Assembly: GCF_001189235.2 (NCBI RefSeq)
Contig: NZ_LFIP02000001.1
Span: forward strand, 930,001-994,000
Reading direction: 5' to 3'
Length of the DNA: 64,000 bases
Origin: Bradyrhizobium embrapense
GTDB taxonomy: Bacteria > Pseudomonadota > Alphaproteobacteria > Rhizobiales > Xanthobacteraceae
The notes beneath the pieces are model-generated. The model saw only the letters and a list, made by a program, of their open reading frames with translations. It had not been told where the DNA came from and made no database searches. Within the stretch, counting starts at the first letter, position 1; the number at the start of each line of letters is the position of its first letter. This document shows, piece after piece, positions 54,456 to 63,219 of this stretch. The position numbers were made by a program, and so were the translations under genes.

Positions 54456-56279
54456 TCAGTGGTGCGGCTTCGTCAGGAACGCGTTCTGCACCCAGGCGGC
54501 GCCATTCGAAACGGCCGCCGCGATCTGACCGCCGTCGACCCGACCAGAGCTACCCGCCAGATACTGGTTCAGCAGCGCGAAGCTATGGCTTGCGTGGGAC
54601 CCCTTGGCCGCATCGTAATTCGCCAAAGAGGTGGTCTGCGGCACGGTAGCTGCCAGCGTGTTGCTGGCCGAGCTCAGGTGATGGTGGTGCCCATGGGCCT
54701 GGCTTGTCGTGCTCCCTGAGCCCGTCGTGCTCCCCGAGCTCGTGGACGGCCGAGGATCCGTTACGGTGATGGTCTGCGGCGTCGCCGACGTCACAGCGCC
54801 GGTAGCCGGATCGGTCGCGCTCGCCGTCAGGGTGAGAGTCGCGACCGGATGAGAATTGCCGCGGTAGTAGGATGTCAGCGTCAATCCGCTGGCGACCTGC
54901 GCAGAGCTCAGCGTGATGTCGCCACCCCTGAACGTCGTACCATCGCCGGTCGTGATCGTCTCATATCTCGGCAGCCCTTTGATGTTCAGGCTGACTTTAT
55001 CGTTGGGATCGGTCGTGGACAGCGTTGTCCCCAGGTCGACATGACCACCTCTGCCGTTCACCGTGAGCGAAGTGTCCGCGACGGAGAGCACCGGCGTAGT
55101 CACCGTCGGCGTCGACGGAGTTGTCGGAGTGGTCGGCGTCGTCGGTGTGGTTGGCTGCGTCGGCATGATGGGCGTGTTCGAGATCTGGAGACCGGAGAAC
55201 GTCTTCACCGCGCCCGAGAGATCAGCGGCAAGTCCTCCGGAATCCTTGATGCTCACGCCGCTCGCGAGATTGACGCCGGTGATGGCGAGCGCCGAGGTGT
55301 TGGTATTCGTCGACGCGACCGTCGTCTGGAAGGTTAGCGTATTTGTCCCGGAGCCACCAACATAGGTGGCGCTGGCACCATCATTGAGCGACAGCGTCGG
55401 CTTGCCTGTGACGGTCACGGCCTCGCTCAAGGTGAGCGTCAACGTGACGACATCACCGACATGCTCGGTTCCGGTGCCCGGCGAAGCGGACGCCTGCGTC
55501 ACCGTCGGTGCGACGTTCGGGGTGGTCGGCTGCGTCGGTGTGGTCGGCTGCGTCGGCGCCGACGTCGCCGCCGATCCCGTCAACAGCGTCATGTTTCGGT
55601 AATCGACCGCAACGGTCTCCGGCGCCGTCGACCGATAGACCCCGTACTCCCAATTGGTGGCCTGCCCATAGCCCAAGGGGCCGCTGTAGTTCACGACCTG
55701 GGTCCCGTTGATCGAGACCTTCAAATACCCGCCACCGCTGTTCGAGACGTCGGCCTGTATTTGAATGTTGTTGTACACGCCCGTCTTGATCGGATTGGGA
55801 TCAGTCCAGAGCGTGAGCATCTGCACATTGCCGGCCCCGTTGCTCGGATCCTGGCCCGGCTGGACATATCTGGCGACGACCTGCAGATGATCGCCGACAA
55901 GCTGGATCGCAAACGGCGGCGAGGTGCCGACGCCGCTCGCGTTATCATCATTGTGCATCTGGCCGACGATGAACCAGCCATCTGCCGTATTCGTAAATGA
56001 CCCGTTGGGGCCATTTGCCTCCACCATGAACTGATAGTTCAAGTTGATCGGAGTGCCGCCCGGAATGTTGCCCGCGCCTGACACCTCGGAGCGGTCGACA
56101 GACGAGTCGTCGTACCAGGCATGATCACCCTGGTGGACCTCGAAGCGCAGAGTTTGCGGGTCAGGATTGGTCAGGCTGTAGCTCGTGCTCGCATCCTGCA
56201 CGCCGTAGACGTCGCCCCCGATCGAAAACCTCGTCATCGGTGTGGAAGAAAATGATGTGATTGTCCCAGTCGTATCCAA
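54456..56279 (-). CDS. Polysaccharide lyase (heparin lyase I-like fold), copy 2 with extra repeat domains
   Basis: A 607-residue paralogue of the lyase at 42498-43715. The first 230 residues are nearly identical in sequence. They are followed by two Ig-like or T1SS-type repeat domains (VGDVVTLTLTLSEAVTVTGK; VADTSLTVNGRGGHVDLG) joined by a PTTPTTP linker, then the same C-terminal segment (SFALLNQYLAGSSG ... WVQNAFLTKP). There is no signal peptide. The TTG start at 56279 with GGAGG upstream is used by analogy with copy 1; the frame upstream of it is non-coding. Export through the neighbouring type I system is likely. Confidence 0.86.
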   Translation of the reverse strand: MDTTGTITSFSSTPMTRFSIGGDVYGVQDASTSYSLTNPDPQTLRFEVHQGDHAWYDDSSVDRSEVSGAGNIPGGTPINLNYQFMVEANGPNGSFTNTADGWFIVGQMHNDDNASGVGTSPPFAIQLVGDHLQVVARYVQPGQDPSNGAGNVQMLTLWTDPNPIKTGVYNNIQIQADVSNSGGGYLKVSINGTQVVNYSGPLGYGQATNWEYGVYRSTAPETVAVDYRNMTLLTGSAATSAPTQPTTPTQPTTPNVAPTVTQASASPGTGTEHVGDVVTLTLTLSEAVTVTGKPTLSLNDGASATYVGGSGTNTLTFQTTVASTNTNTSALAITGVNLASGVSIKDSGGLAADLSGAVKTFSGLQISNTPIMPTQPTTPTTPTTPTTPSTPTVTTPVLSVADTSLTVNGRGGHVDLGTTLSTTDPNDKVSLNIKGLPRYETITTGDGTTFRGGDITLSSAQVASGLTLTSYYRGNSHPVATLTLTASATDPATGAVTSATPQTITVTDPRPSTSSGSTTGSGSTTSQAHGHHHHLSSASNTLAATVPQTTSLANYDAAKGSHASHSFALLNQYLAGSSGRVDGGQIAAAVSNGAAWVQNAFLTKPHH

Positions 56280-56446
56280 TTCAGGCCTCCATGGGTCGAA
56301 GAGATGCTTCTCTTTGACGCTTACAAGGGAATTTACGGCCGCAGCGCGAAGGCGCGCGACATACCACGCACTCGCAACGCCTACGCCACGAGCGGATTTC
56401 CGATGCATCGCAGGATCAACTGCGTGCACATTCCAATGCAGTGCGA

Positions 56447-56502
56447 ATCGCCCATCCCCAACTGCTGGGTCGGCTGGTTAATGAGCGAGTATGGCAAAAA
56501 AA
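56447..56502 (-). promoter_or_regulatory. Shared upstream element, lyase copy 2
   Basis: The third copy of the element (ATCGCCCATCCCCAACTG ... GGTTAATGAGCGAGTATGGC, then an A run), again 168 bases upstream of the TTG start, exactly as in lyase copy 1. Confidence 0.6.
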
Positions 56503-57143
56503 TTTTCTAAAATGGCGATAGTTTGAAACTGCAAAGCCGGCGGCGCAGGTGGCATGTACTTGTCGTTGCAGCCAAATTCCGCGTCATGGCAGTGACGGAG
56601 CAAAAAAGTTCTCCACTGATCAAATCCATCTCGGCAAGCGCCATCGCGAATGCTGCAGGTCGCGCAACAAAGCACAATCGAGTCGCAAACACTGCGGATC
56701 GCGGAGCGCTCGCAAACCGCGCCCACCATAATCAGTTCGACCGGGCGCCGTCGGCAGGCTCTTCCGCGTCGCGGTGATCCTTGCCGCCCGCTCGCGCCGC
56801 ATCGGTAGCGGCACGATCAGCCGCAGACGAAACAAAACGTTCGAGGCCTATCATTCAAACCTTGCACAACCCGAATTCGGTTGCGCCACATCTCGCTTGA
56901 GCGGGTCCGCTCGTCGCTGGATGAAATCCGGTCCGCTTCTGCTGGCCGAGGCCGCGCCGGAAAAGATCCTCAGCATCTTCGCTGGGTCGAACATCACACG
57001 TCGCGGCGGAGCGCGCTGCGCAGCGACCTCGCGGCCAAGTCGAGAGGACAATATGACGCAATCTCCAAGGATTACTCCGCCTTACCCATTGAGGGTCATC
57101 CGCGGCCACAGCAATGTCCGGAAACAAGAAGCTGGCAGGGATC
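56503..57143. other. Intergenic upstream of asparagine-synthetase-like gene
   Basis: About 640 bases without a supported gene. Overlapping short frames have shadow-like composition. The promoter of the 57144 gene should be here, but no clear box was found. Confidence 0.4.
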
Positions 57144-59057
57144 ATGTGCGGGATTTTTGGCTGGGCACTTCGGGGTAAGCACCGACAAGATTACGACACT
57201 CTTGTCCGCCTCACCAACCTCATGAAGCACAGGGGCCCCGACGGCGCCGGCTACTGGCAAGGCGACACTGCCGGCGGATGCCATCAAATCAGCTTGGGGC
57301 ATAGGCGTCTCTCGATCATCGATCTCGAGGGCGGCGCCCAGCCGATGTGGAGCGCTGATGGCTCGATCGGTCTCGTACTCAACGGAGAGATCTATAACTA
57401 CGTTGAGTTGCGCGAGGAACTCGTCTCTCTCGGACATGCTTTTCGTACGTCCTCCGATACGGAAGTGCTGATCGAAGCCTACCGGGCATGGGGACTGGAC
57501 TCGATCAGGCGTTTCCGCGGCATGTTCGCGTTCGGGCTATGGGATGCGAGGACCCAACAGCTTGTCCTGGCACGCGACCCGTTCGGCAAGAAGCCGCTGT
57601 TCATGGCCGAGCACTCAGGTCTTTTGTTCGCCTCGGAAATCGCCCCCCTGCTCAAGTTCCCGGGCATGAATACCCGGATCGACCCGCATGCCGTCGGGCA
57701 TTATCTCCTCAATCGATATGTCCCCGGACCCGGGACATTCTTTCAAGCCGTGCGCAAGCTTCCCCCGGGCTGCTACCTGGTGTGGCGCGAAGGACGCACG
57801 AGCATCGCCCGGTACTTCGTACCGCCGTTGGCGACGGCAGAACCCGATATCACGGACTTCGGCGAGGCGGTCCGGTTGTTCAAGGCGACATTCGATGATG
57901 CGGTGCGCATGCGCACGCGGAGCGACGTTGCGTTTGGAGCATACTTGTCTGGCGGAATCGATTCGTCTGCCGTCGTTGCCGCTATGGTCCGTCATAGCCC
58001 TGAGCGCGTGCGGACCTTCTCAGTCGGCTTTCGTGAAGCCGGCTACTCCGAGCTTGATCACGCCCGCAGCATTGCCCGTAAATTCGACACCAATCACGAG
58101 GAAATCGTGCTGGAGCCGCACGACTTCCTGAAGAGCTGGCCGACCGCCGTGCTGCGGCGCGGCGCCCCTGCGGCCGAGCCGGCCGATATTCCAGTTATGA
58201 TGCTGTCGCACATGGCCTCGAGCAGCGTGAAAATGGTCCTTACTGGAGAAGGAGCGGACGAACTTCTGGGCGGCTATCCCAAACATCGAGCCGAGTTGTG
58301 GATCGAACTCTACCAACGACTGGTGCCGCAGGCCGTTCACGACCGCATCATATCACCGGCAATGCGTGCGCTGCCGTACGATATGCGTCGCGCCAAGATC
58401 CTGTCTGCTGCAGCGGGCGAGCGGGATTGGCCGAGCCGGATGCAACTCTGGTTTGGCGGCGTCTCGCTTAACGAACGGGACCGCATTGTCGGACGCGCCC
58501 TGCCCGTAGCGCCGCCCGATTCCCATCCGTTCTCAATGGCCGTCGGGTCGAATGTCCGGCGAACGTTGTTCTTCGATCAGACGTCGTGGCTACCCGACAA
58601 CCTCCTTGAACGTGCTGACCGAATGATGATGGCGGGCTCAATTGAGGGCAGGATGCCATTCATGGACACCAGTCTCGCCAGGCTCGTGGCGCGGTTTCCG
58701 GACAGCTTCCTGGTCGGTCGGAGCGGCGGCAAGTCCGTACTGCGAGCCGCGATGCAGCACGCTCTTCCACCGGGGATTCTGACGCGCAAGAAGATCGGAT
58801 TCCGCGTGCCAATCGAGGAGTGGTTTCGCGGTCCTTATCGCGAATTCATCTCCGATTTGCTGGTATGCGACGGTGCGCGCGTGGCATCCTTCTGCAACAG
58901 GGATGTCTTGAGGCAGCTGGTCAACGAGCATCTTGCCCGCCGTCAAAACCACGAAAAGGTGCTTTGGTCGCTGGCCAACCTGGAGCTGTTCTTGCGCGCC
59001 TTCAAGCCGTCCAGTCTGGAAACTCTGGCGAGGCATTCCGTTCGGGAGCCGATTTGA
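57144..59057 (+). CDS. Asparagine synthetase-family amidotransferase, polysaccharide-locus type
   Basis: A 637-residue protein. The ATG at 57144 is chosen because it yields MCGIFGWAL with Cys2 as the glutaminase nucleophile; the frame upstream adds ten residues. The glutaminase domain has RHRGPDGAG and NGEIYNYVELR; the synthetase half has SGGIDSSAVVAAM and LTGEGADELLGGYPKH. It is longer than AsnB and more like the asparagine-synthase homologues common in exopolysaccharide clusters, which may amidate sugar acids or amino substituents. Glycosyltransferase and deacetylase genes follow on the opposite strand. Confidence 0.9.
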   Translation: MCGIFGWALRGKHRQDYDTLVRLTNLMKHRGPDGAGYWQGDTAGGCHQISLGHRRLSIIDLEGGAQPMWSADGSIGLVLNGEIYNYVELREELVSLGHAFRTSSDTEVLIEAYRAWGLDSIRRFRGMFAFGLWDARTQQLVLARDPFGKKPLFMAEHSGLLFASEIAPLLKFPGMNTRIDPHAVGHYLLNRYVPGPGTFFQAVRKLPPGCYLVWREGRTSIARYFVPPLATAEPDITDFGEAVRLFKATFDDAVRMRTRSDVAFGAYLSGGIDSSAVVAAMVRHSPERVRTFSVGFREAGYSELDHARSIARKFDTNHEEIVLEPHDFLKSWPTAVLRRGAPAAEPADIPVMMLSHMASSSVKMVLTGEGADELLGGYPKHRAELWIELYQRLVPQAVHDRIISPAMRALPYDMRRAKILSAAAGERDWPSRMQLWFGGVSLNERDRIVGRALPVAPPDSHPFSMAVGSNVRRTLFFDQTSWLPDNLLERADRMMMAGSIEGRMPFMDTSLARLVARFPDSFLVGRSGGKSVLRAAMQHALPPGILTRKKIGFRVPIEEWFRGPYREFISDLLVCDGARVASFCNRDVLRQLVNEHLARRQNHEKVLWSLANLELFLRAFKPSSLETLARHSVREPI

Positions 59058-59152
59058 ACACCCAGGACACCGTCGATACCGCGATCGGAACCAAGCACAA
59101 CATTAGACCGGGGCTTGGCCAGACGTTGCCGCGAATGAGAACGACCAAGCGA

Positions 59153-60304
59153 TCAATCGACCATATCGCTCGTGGTCGCGCCGTGCCATGTCGCGCGCGC
59201 TCTCTTGCATGCCACTTTCCGATAAAGGCAGAGATATGCATCGCGCATCGCATCAAGTGAGAATGTCGTTTCAACGCGCCGACGTCCCGCGGCACCCAAA
59301 CGATCGGCGAGTTCAGCATCGTCGAGCAGTTTAAGCACACGATCGGTCAAAGCACCGGCGTCATGACTCGGTACAAGAAAGCCGGTCTGCCCCTCCACAA
59401 CCAACTCGGAAGTGCCCCCGTCGTCCGTTGCCACGACCGGCTTACCCAATGCCATGCATTCGGTGATTGCGTTGGAAATGCCCTCTCCGTGCAAACGGCT
59501 ATTGGTGGCGAGAACACCGACGGTGAAGAGATTGGCGATGCTCTCTATGTCGTTCTGCCGCCCCAGGAACTTTATGCGATGCGAATGTTCGGTCGGAATG
59601 CTAGCGCGTACCTGCTCCAGCGTCGCACCGCTGCCGACAGCCAAAAACGTTACATCCTCCCGAAGACGGCAAATGCGGCCCGCCATCTCAACGAAGGTCG
59701 CATAGTCCTTTCTGGGTGTGAAGTTGGCGACCATCCCGACAATATGGGGCGTCGCAATCCCCAGAATGGCGCGAAGCTCGGTCTCATTCTTCAGGTTCGA
59801 GACCCTTTCCGGACTGAACCCGTTGTAGATGCATAGACCTTTGCGCTCGGGAATCCCGTAGGCCGCCAGGCCTGCGCGCGAGTTGGCAACAACAACATCG
59901 GAGAACGGGATCGTCAGCTTGCCTCTCAAGTACCCCTCAGTCCACAGCGTCATATGCGAGGGCGCATCTCGCACGAACCCATTTACGAAAGCGGTCCCGC
60001 ACACCTTCGTAAGCGGCGCCGCATAGATCGAGCACATCGAGCCCCACGAGTGGACGATATCGATTTTCAGGTCGGAGACCAGCTCATACAAGCGCTTGAA
60101 AAGGCGCAAATCCTTCTTGCCTCTCCGATTGAGCTGAATGACTTGCGCATGTTCTCGATCAATTTCGAGGCAGACCTCGTCCTTGTCCATGACAGCGACG
60201 AATGACTCTATGTCGCGGTGAGCGGCAAGTCCTTTCAGCAATTCGACGACTTGTCGTTCCTTCCCTCCCGGGCCGAGACGTTCGATAAGGTGCAATATGC
60301 GCAT
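59153..60304 (-). CDS. Family 4-type glycosyltransferase
   Basis: A 383-residue GT-B enzyme starting MRILHLIERLGPGGKERQVV, with the C-terminal nucleotide-sugar region (GEGISNAITECMALGKPVVA, DDGGTSELVVEGQTGFLV). The ATG at 60304 has GGGAGGGC upstream; an earlier in-frame ATG would add 22 unrelated residues. It adds a sugar to the growing polysaccharide unit on the cytoplasmic side. It is the last visible gene of the minus-strand polysaccharide operon. Confidence 0.9.
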   Translation of the reverse strand: MRILHLIERLGPGGKERQVVELLKGLAAHRDIESFVAVMDKDEVCLEIDREHAQVIQLNRRGKKDLRLFKRLYELVSDLKIDIVHSWGSMCSIYAAPLTKVCGTAFVNGFVRDAPSHMTLWTEGYLRGKLTIPFSDVVVANSRAGLAAYGIPERKGLCIYNGFSPERVSNLKNETELRAILGIATPHIVGMVANFTPRKDYATFVEMAGRICRLREDVTFLAVGSGATLEQVRASIPTEHSHRIKFLGRQNDIESIANLFTVGVLATNSRLHGEGISNAITECMALGKPVVATDDGGTSELVVEGQTGFLVPSHDAGALTDRVLKLLDDAELADRLGAAGRRRVETTFSLDAMRDAYLCLYRKVACKRARATWHGATTSDMVD

Positions 60305-60366
60305 CTCAACGCCCTCCCGAGTGAACTGAGTCAGTCCACCTCGCAGTGAGTGATTCAGCGCAACAT

Positions 60367-61383
60367 TCAACGTTGCGACCCCAGAAGCATATGAGCTGCC
60401 GATTGAATGCCGCTGATGCGCGCCTCGAATCTGGCTGTCGTATCGAATTGCCCTCCAACGCCGATGCGAGGAAGCGCAAAATGATCCGATTTCGTATCAG
60501 ACAGGTGCCCATGCCGCGTCGTCACTGCGGTTGAAAAGCCGATGTCCTTTGCAAAGCCCGCTTCCCTGGGGCCACATGCCTTGGAGTCACCGTAAGGATA
60601 AGCAAAGTGCTGGACTGGCAGCTGCAGCAATTGCTCCAGATAGCGGCGGTTATCTGCCATCTCAGCCCGTGCGGACTCGGTATCAAGGCACGACAAGGCG
60701 GCATGCGAGCCGGTGTGCCCGCCGATCGACACCAGAGGATGCCGCGCCAAGCCTTGAAGCTCGCGCTCATCCAGAAAATAGGCTTCATTTAAGGCCGACA
60801 ACGACAAACCTGCCTTGTTGAACGTTGGAGCAAGCATTCCGATCCGGTTGTAGTCTTGATGAATCCACTCAGTCACCTCGTTCAAACCCGCCATCTTTTC
60901 GCGTAGTCGGGGGCAATGGACTCGCCGGTCCATCGCATCGATCGTTACGGTGTCTTCCGAGCGAAACATTTCACGCAAACCCAGCCACCAGGCCTGCAGC
61001 GTCCGCTTCGGCGCGCCAGTGGGAACGTAGATCGTGAACGGAGCGCTGTATCGCTCGAGAATTGGAAGCGCGGTCGCGACATTGTCCCGGTAGCCATCGT
61101 CAAAGGTAAGCACCGCATAGCGGCCGCCCGCCCCCGAATCTGACGCCAATCGATCGAGACACGTCGCTAGGCTCACAATCTCCCACCCTTCTTGCCGCAG
61201 CCAATTGAGCGAATATTCAAAGAGGGCGACTGAAGTCCCGGTCATCAGTTCCGAGCGGCTATCCTGCTGGATCTCGTGGAACATTAGAATAGCCGCCCGG
61301 CCGGCAAAGATCTTGCGGAATGCCGGCATCAGGCCAGACCAACGGGCCATTTCGATCATGCCGTTCGTGAGAACCTGCTTCAC
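60367..61383 (-). CDS. Polysaccharide deacetylase-family protein (CE4)
   Basis: A 338-residue protein with the NodB-type motifs: LTFDDGYRDN (metal-binding DD), GGHTGSHAALS (H-x3-H) and FAYPYGDS. Such enzymes remove acetyl groups from N-acetyl sugars in polysaccharides. The start is GTG at 61383; an ATG eight codons later is possible. It lies 62 bases upstream of the glycosyltransferase gene in the same direction. Confidence 0.9.
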   Translation of the reverse strand: MKQVLTNGMIEMARWSGLMPAFRKIFAGRAAILMFHEIQQDSRSELMTGTSVALFEYSLNWLRQEGWEIVSLATCLDRLASDSGAGGRYAVLTFDDGYRDNVATALPILERYSAPFTIYVPTGAPKRTLQAWWLGLREMFRSEDTVTIDAMDRRVHCPRLREKMAGLNEVTEWIHQDYNRIGMLAPTFNKAGLSLSALNEAYFLDERELQGLARHPLVSIGGHTGSHAALSCLDTESARAEMADNRRYLEQLLQLPVQHFAYPYGDSKACGPREAGFAKDIGFSTAVTTRHGHLSDTKSDHFALPRIGVGGQFDTTARFEARISGIQSAAHMLLGSQR

Positions 61384-61475
61384 TCCAGCTCACCCTGTGA
61401 ACAACGGCCCCCGCGTCGCGCTGGCCAAAGCGGCGCCCGAGGCAAACGACGTTTGCTCCGCGAAGCTCCTCGCCA

Positions 61476-62453
61476 TTATCCGCTCCGCAGCAAGCGCCCG
61501 CCCTGCGCCCTTGCCCTAAAGCTGGAGATGACGTCGGCATATACCGCGACGATCCTTTCCACGGTGAGTGCCTGATCGTATCTCGCCACGGCCGCCCGCC
61601 CCTTAAACTCGCCGCTCAGCGACCAATCAAAGGCATCTCGCAGGCTGCGGGCAATCGTGCCGGCGTCCGGTGGACATATCCACGTCCCCGCGATGCCGTT
61701 CAACTGCTCACGGACGTCGCCGACATCGGTCGACACCACCGGAAGATTGCACCCCAGCGCTTCCTTGATGGAGGTCGGTGACCCCTCATAGTCCGAGCTG
61801 AGAAGCAGGGCGTTTGCCGCGCTGTAGTACCAGGGCATTTCCTCGTTCGGCACATTGATGACAGTCATCAACTGCGCGTCGACGCCTTCCTGCACCAGCC
61901 GGTCGACCGACGCGCGTGCCAGGTCATATCGCTTCTCAGGGCGTGCCGGATCGAACGGAAACATGACGATGAATTTGTCGTTGGGCCATCGCAGCCGCGC
62001 CCGCGCTTCGTGACGATCGTACGGCTTGAATACGCCGAGATTGACCCCGCAAGGAATCACGATTCCGGGAATCCGCTTCCGCATCTCCTCGGACACGACG
62101 ACAATGGCGTCGGCGAAATGCGACACCAGTTGTGTGGACAGCCCTTCAAGGACATTCCCAAGTACGTCGGTCCCGTGCAGCGTGATGACGAGCGGCGCCC
62201 GCAGCCGAAACATCGCGGGATAGGCCGAATATCCATAGTGAGCATGGACGATGTCGTATGTCGTCACGCCTGTCATTCGCACGACGTCAAAGGCGCCCTT
62301 CAGATAGTTCAGCTTGGACCGGGAGCCGACAATATTGATTACGTCGACCGTGTGGCCGAACCGGCGCAGCTGCTCTACCTGCTGGTACACGAAGGCTCCG
62401 GAGCCTGGTCTCTCCGGGCTCGGATACATATTGGTGACACAGAGGACCCTCAC
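61476..62453 (-). CDS. Family 4-type glycosyltransferase
   Basis: A 325-residue GT-B protein beginning MRVLCVTNMYPSPERPGSGA, typical of GT4 enzymes, with HGTDVLGNVLEG and the C-terminal SSDYEGSPTSIKEALGCNLP block and a TDVGDVREQL segment. It starts two bases before the acyltransferase stop, so the genes are contiguous in one operon. The sugar donor cannot be told. Confidence 0.9.
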   Translation of the reverse strand: MRVLCVTNMYPSPERPGSGAFVYQQVEQLRRFGHTVDVINIVGSRSKLNYLKGAFDVVRMTGVTTYDIVHAHYGYSAYPAMFRLRAPLVITLHGTDVLGNVLEGLSTQLVSHFADAIVVVSEEMRKRIPGIVIPCGVNLGVFKPYDRHEARARLRWPNDKFIVMFPFDPARPEKRYDLARASVDRLVQEGVDAQLMTVINVPNEEMPWYYSAANALLLSSDYEGSPTSIKEALGCNLPVVSTDVGDVREQLNGIAGTWICPPDAGTIARSLRDAFDWSLSGEFKGRAAVARYDQALTVERIVAVYADVISSFRARAQGGRLLRSG

Positions 62454-62455
62454 GC

Positions 62456-63217
62456 CTACTCCCCCGATGCCGTGGCAGTGCCGCCGGCCCCGTTGAGCTT
62501 TCGTCGGATTTCCGCAGGGACGCCCGTCACGAGCGTGTTGTCAGGCACGTCCTTCGTCACCACTGCGCCGGCGCCGACGATAGCGCCAATACCGACTCTG
62601 ACGCCCGGCAGGAGATTGGCTCCCACGCCGATCGCCGCCCCGCGCGCGATAGTGGGCCCGAGCATCGGCGAGCCGTCGTAGCCGTTCCGGCCGATCGCGT
62701 TGTCGTTCGAGGTACCGACGCAACCCGAGATGAACACGTCGTCTTCGATCCTCATGTTGCCGGCCAGCCAGGTGTGATCCTGCACCCGGACGCGATCGCC
62801 AATGCGCGTGTTGTAATTGACCGTAACGTAACGTCCGACAACCGTCTTCGAGCCGATCCGCGACTGTTCACGGATCGAGGCCCCGTCACCGATCAGCGTC
62901 CCCGCGCCGAGCGAGACGTCGTAGAAAATGACCGCGTGAGGTCCGATCGAACAATCTGCGCCGATATCGATCCATGCTTCAAAATGCGGTGCCCGCGACA
63001 GCGCGCCGGCCCCCTTGGGCACCTTCCCGATATAGGCTCCCGGGAAGATCTCGACGTTGTCCCCTATTCTCGCGCCGCTCTCGATCACGACATGCGGGTG
63101 AATGACCACCCTGTTGCCGATCGTGACATCTGATCGCACCACGGCGAACTCGGCGATCACTACATCCACGCCGATCGCCTCGGTCTCGACCACGGCCCGT
63201 GAACTAATCCGGTTCAT
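62456..63217 (-). CDS. Hexapeptide-repeat acyltransferase (left-handed beta-helix)
   Basis: A 253-residue protein made largely of hexapeptide turns of the I-G-x-x-x-x kind (VTIGNRVVIHPHVVIESGAR, GVGANLLPGVRVGIGAIVGA), as in sugar N- or O-acyltransferases. The ATG at 63217 is chosen because the family-like sequence begins there; the frame further upstream is shadow of the aminotransferase gene. Next to a DegT aminotransferase it probably acylates the newly formed amino sugar. Confidence 0.88.
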   Translation of the reverse strand: MNRISSRAVVETEAIGVDVVIAEFAVVRSDVTIGNRVVIHPHVVIESGARIGDNVEIFPGAYIGKVPKGAGALSRAPHFEAWIDIGADCSIGPHAVIFYDVSLGAGTLIGDGASIREQSRIGSKTVVGRYVTVNYNTRIGDRVRVQDHTWLAGNMRIEDDVFISGCVGTSNDNAIGRNGYDGSPMLGPTIARGAAIGVGANLLPGVRVGIGAIVGAGAVVTKDVPDNTLVTGVPAEIRRKLNGAGGTATASGE

Positions 63218-63219
63218 CC

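Noticed and set aside
55110..55180. Repetitive sequence resembling a short tandem repeat or CRISPR-like array
   Set aside because: It encodes the Thr/Pro linker of lyase copy 2; no spacers or regular repeat units.
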